In this document: positions 6,326-8,004 of the stretch, one piece after another
Layout of the letters: every line of letters begins with the position of its first letter
How positions within the stretch are numbered: position 1 is the first letter of the stretch
NCBI GenBank assembly: GCA_002329445.1
Contig: DCTU01000183.1
Span: forward strand, 1-8,004
From: a bacterium UBP9_UBA1432
Lineage (GTDB): Bacteria; Vulcanimicrobiota; Xenobia; Xenobiales; Xenobiaceae
Direction of reading: 5' to 3'
DNA: 8,004 nucleotides
Notes under the pieces: model-generated
The model's input: only the letters and a program-made list of their open reading frames with translations
Databases searched by the model: none
What the model was told of the DNA's origin: nothing
Translations under genes and position numbers: made by a program

Positions 6326-7498
6326 TCAGAACATGTTCCTCGAGGCCACGTAGAGGGCCGTGGCCAGGCCGTACAGCCCGGCCATGAGCGTACGCACCAC
6401 CGCCTCCAAGCCCGGACGTGCCGAGGTCCAGCGCGCCAGCACCAGATGCAGCGGGAAGATCACCGCCACGAAACGGGGCAGGCTCATCAAGAGGTTGCCC
6501 GGGTAGGGCGAGGCGAGGGGAAGCAGGAGGCTGAGGAAGGCCAGGATTCCATAGCAGGCCGGCATCCGCAGCAACCCGACTCCCAGAACCAGGGCGTACA
6601 GGGCCGCCGCCGCTTCGAAGAGGTAGATCCCCCCGCTCTCCACGCTGGCAAACTCCCAAGCCTGGCGCAGCCCTCCCCAGAGCGTCGACCAGGGCCAGGC
6701 GAACTGCCGCTGCCAGCCATCCTGGGCGTGGAGGAAGGCCAGCGGATCCCCCGCGCTGTGCGCCTGGAGGCCCATGACCCCCAGCAGCCCCGCCGGAACC
6801 AGGCCCAGCCACAGGATCTGAAGCCAGGGCGCCCCGCAGCCGCGGCGCCGAGCCGCCACGAACTCGATCAACAAGGCGGGCAGGATCAGGATCCCGACCG
6901 TGCGGGTGGCCGCCAGAAGCCCTCCCAGCAGGCCCGCCCATTCCCAGCGCCCCTGACGCGCCGTCAGCACCGCGCCGACCGCGAGGGCCAGGAAGAGCGA
7001 CTCGGTATAGGGGGCCAACAGGAAGAAGGAAGCCGGAAACAGGGCCTGATACCACACGGCCTGCCGGGCCACCGCCGGCCCGAAATCCCTCCGGGCGAGC
7101 CGAAAGAGCGCCACCAGGGCCAGCAGGAAGGCCGCGTTCGAAACCAGCAGGGCAGCCCCGAGGGGCGGCAGGCCGAACCAGGACAGGACCCGGATCAATC
7201 CGGGGTACAGGGGCATGAACGCGGCTGAAGGGGGCGCCGCCCCGTAGCCCTCCAGGGCCAGGTGGGCATACCACAGGGCATCAGACCGCTCCCACACGCC
7301 CAAGAAGAGCTCGCCGACCGGGGAGAGCCTGGCGCCGGCATACCCCCCCGCGGGGACGACCGGGTTGGCCGGCACGCAGGTCCACGCCACGGCGGCCACG
7401 GCGGAGGCCATGATCCGCACGGCCAGGAAGACCAGGACGGCCTGACGCCAGCAATCCGGAAGGCGGCGGAAGGCCTGGAGGGCCGGAAGCGGTCTCAG
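6326..7498 (-). CDS. PIG-V-like polytopic membrane glycosyltransferase (GT-C superfamily)
   Basis: From the start chosen here this is a 390-aa multi-spanning membrane protein. Numbered from that start, the first membrane segment (about 19-40) is followed by a loop with WERSDALWYAHLALEGYG (69-86), whose D73 sits where the family has its acidic catalytic residue, and then FMPLYPGLIR (94-103). This pair of motifs is characteristic of bacterial relatives of the GPI mannosyltransferase PIG-V. Several more hydrophobic helices follow, and the C-terminal part has LMSLPRFVAVIFPLHLVLA. Family members use polyprenyl-phosphate sugars and transfer to acceptors on the outer face of the membrane; donor and acceptor here are unknown. 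The start is uncertain. A CTG at 7496-7498 overlaps the upstream stop as CTGA and retains the whole first helix. A GTG at 7420 or ATG at 7411 is more conventional but cuts into that helix. None has a good Shine-Dalgarno. Frame and stop are secure. Confidence 0.85.
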   Translation of the reverse strand: MRPLPALQAFRRLPDCWRQAVLVFLAVRIMASAVAAVAWTCVPANPVVPAGGYAGARLSPVGELFLGVWERSDALWYAHLALEGYGAAPPSAAFMPLYPGLIRVLSWFGLPPLGAALLVSNAAFLLALVALFRLARRDFGPAVARQAVWYQALFPASFFLLAPYTESLFLALAVGAVLTARQGRWEWAGLLGGLLAATRTVGILILPALLIEFVAARRRGCGAPWLQILWLGLVPAGLLGVMGLQAHSAGDPLAFLHAQDGWQRQFAWPWSTLWGGLRQAWEFASVESGGIYLFEAAAALYALVLGVGLLRMPACYGILAFLSLLLPLASPYPGNLLMSLPRFVAVIFPLHLVLARWTSARPGLEAVVRTLMAGLYGLATALYVASRNMF

Positions 7499-8004
7499 AT
7501 CTCGTCCAGCTCTTCGACCGCGACGGGTTCGTAGGATCGCATGGTCTGGGCCTTCATGGCGGCCAGGATGCCGAGGAACTCCTCGCTGGGCTCGGTCTCC
7601 AGGTAGGTGCGGTGATAGATCGGCTGAGGCACGTCCCGCACCCACCGGTGAGCGGCCTGGGAAATCTGGTTGAAAGACAGGATCCTGCCATCCTTCAAAG
7701 GAGGGGGAGGATCCTCCAGGTAGACCAGATCCACCGGAGGGAAGATCGAGGGCGCCAGGCGTGCCCAACGGCACATCCGCAGGACTTCCCCGGTCTTGCG
7801 CCGGCGCACGAACTCGACGCGCGGCACGGCCACCCCTCGGCGACCATATCTCCAGAACAGCTCCTCCCGCAAGGTCAGGTACTCCCAGGCCGCCTCCAGC
7901 TCTTCGGCTCGGGCGGACGGTGCCGGACCGCGGCTTTGTCGGGCCTGGCTGTTCTGCTCCAGCCAGATGGCCAGCAGGCCCTCCTTGGACGGATGAGGCG
8001 AACC
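7495..8004 (-). CDS. Hypothetical protein, C-terminal part (5' end beyond right edge of window)
   Basis: The minus-strand frame is open from the right edge to a TGA at 7495-7497, giving 170 codons including the stop. No convincing start is visible: the first in-window candidate, a TTG at 7872, lacks a good ribosome-binding site, and the frame stays open and plausible upstream of it (EELEAAWEYLTLREELFWRYG). The gene therefore probably begins outside the window. The visible part is soluble-looking, with a charged helical stretch, a basic segment VEFVRRRKTGEVLRMCRW, a Pro-rich turn YLEDPPPPLKDG and an acidic end VAVEELDEI. I do not recognise a family. Its stop overlaps the possible CTG start of the glycosyltransferase gene, so the two are probably co-transcribed and translationally coupled, which hints at a role beside that enzyme without showing one. 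Confidence 0.66.
   Translation of the reverse strand, partial: GSPHPSKEGLLAIWLEQNSQARQSRGPAPSARAEELEAAWEYLTLREELFWRYGRRGVAVPRVEFVRRRKTGEVLRMCRWARLAPSIFPPVDLVYLEDPPPPLKDGRILSFNQISQAAHRWVRDVPQPIYHRTYLETEPSEEFLGILAAMKAQTMRSYEPVAVEELDEI

Noticed and set aside
6275..7228. A 317-codon + strand frame opposite the glycosyltransferase.
   Set aside because: It is Gln/Gly/Arg-rich without domains, antisense to a clear membrane protein; Gln-rich text is the usual reverse of Leu-rich helices.
7498..7774. Glycosyltransferase start at an ATG at 7774, giving 482 residues.
   Set aside because: It would overlap the upstream gene by about 280 bp, and the extra N-terminus is Pro/Arg/Gly-rich shadow text with no membrane character.

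Overview
The window is uniformly G+C-rich (about 70% by eye) and densely coding, with G/C-biased third codon positions throughout. This points to a high-GC bacterium. Signal peptides on the TPR protein and the prolyl oligopeptidase suggest a diderm, but the window does not fix the phylum. I see no rRNA, tRNA, CRISPR array, insertion sequence, integrase or phage gene, and no sharp compositional break. It reads as ordinary chromosome.

Layout, left to right. (1) Positions 1-332 hold the C-terminal end of a + strand gene with a proline/alanine-rich tail. Two bases later it is followed by a secreted or membrane-anchored tetratricopeptide-repeat protein (335-2200) that also ends in a proline-rich tail; the two look translationally coupled. 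(2) A minus-strand galE (2191-3183, UDP-glucose 4-epimerase) converges on the TPR gene, and their ends overlap by 10 bp. (3) galE and a + strand exported prolyl oligopeptidase (S9A, 3320-5440) diverge from a 136-bp spacer that carries two palindromes and a C9 tract. (4) The oligopeptidase gene converges on a minus-strand regulator-like gene (5535-6167), and a perfect 16-bp stem-loop lies between their stops. (5) The right end is a minus-strand pair: an unrecognised gene running off the right edge (7495-8004) and, overlapping its stop codon, a PIG-V-like GT-C membrane glycosyltransferase (6326 to about 7498).

The most unusual gene is the one at 5535-6167. It pairs an N-terminal Myb/SANT-like helix-turn-helix with a C-terminal domain resembling sigma-70 region 4, lacks region 2, and differs from sigma-70 at most positions that read the -35 element. 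The spacer upstream of it has three exact TTGCCG hexamers spaced 11 bp apart, a helically phased operator-like array.

Functionally, galE (UDP-galactose supply) and the GT-C glycosyltransferase both fit cell-envelope glycan synthesis, and the oligopeptidase fits extracytoplasmic peptide degradation. Nothing in the sequence shows that these units form one pathway. No defence system or mobile element was found.
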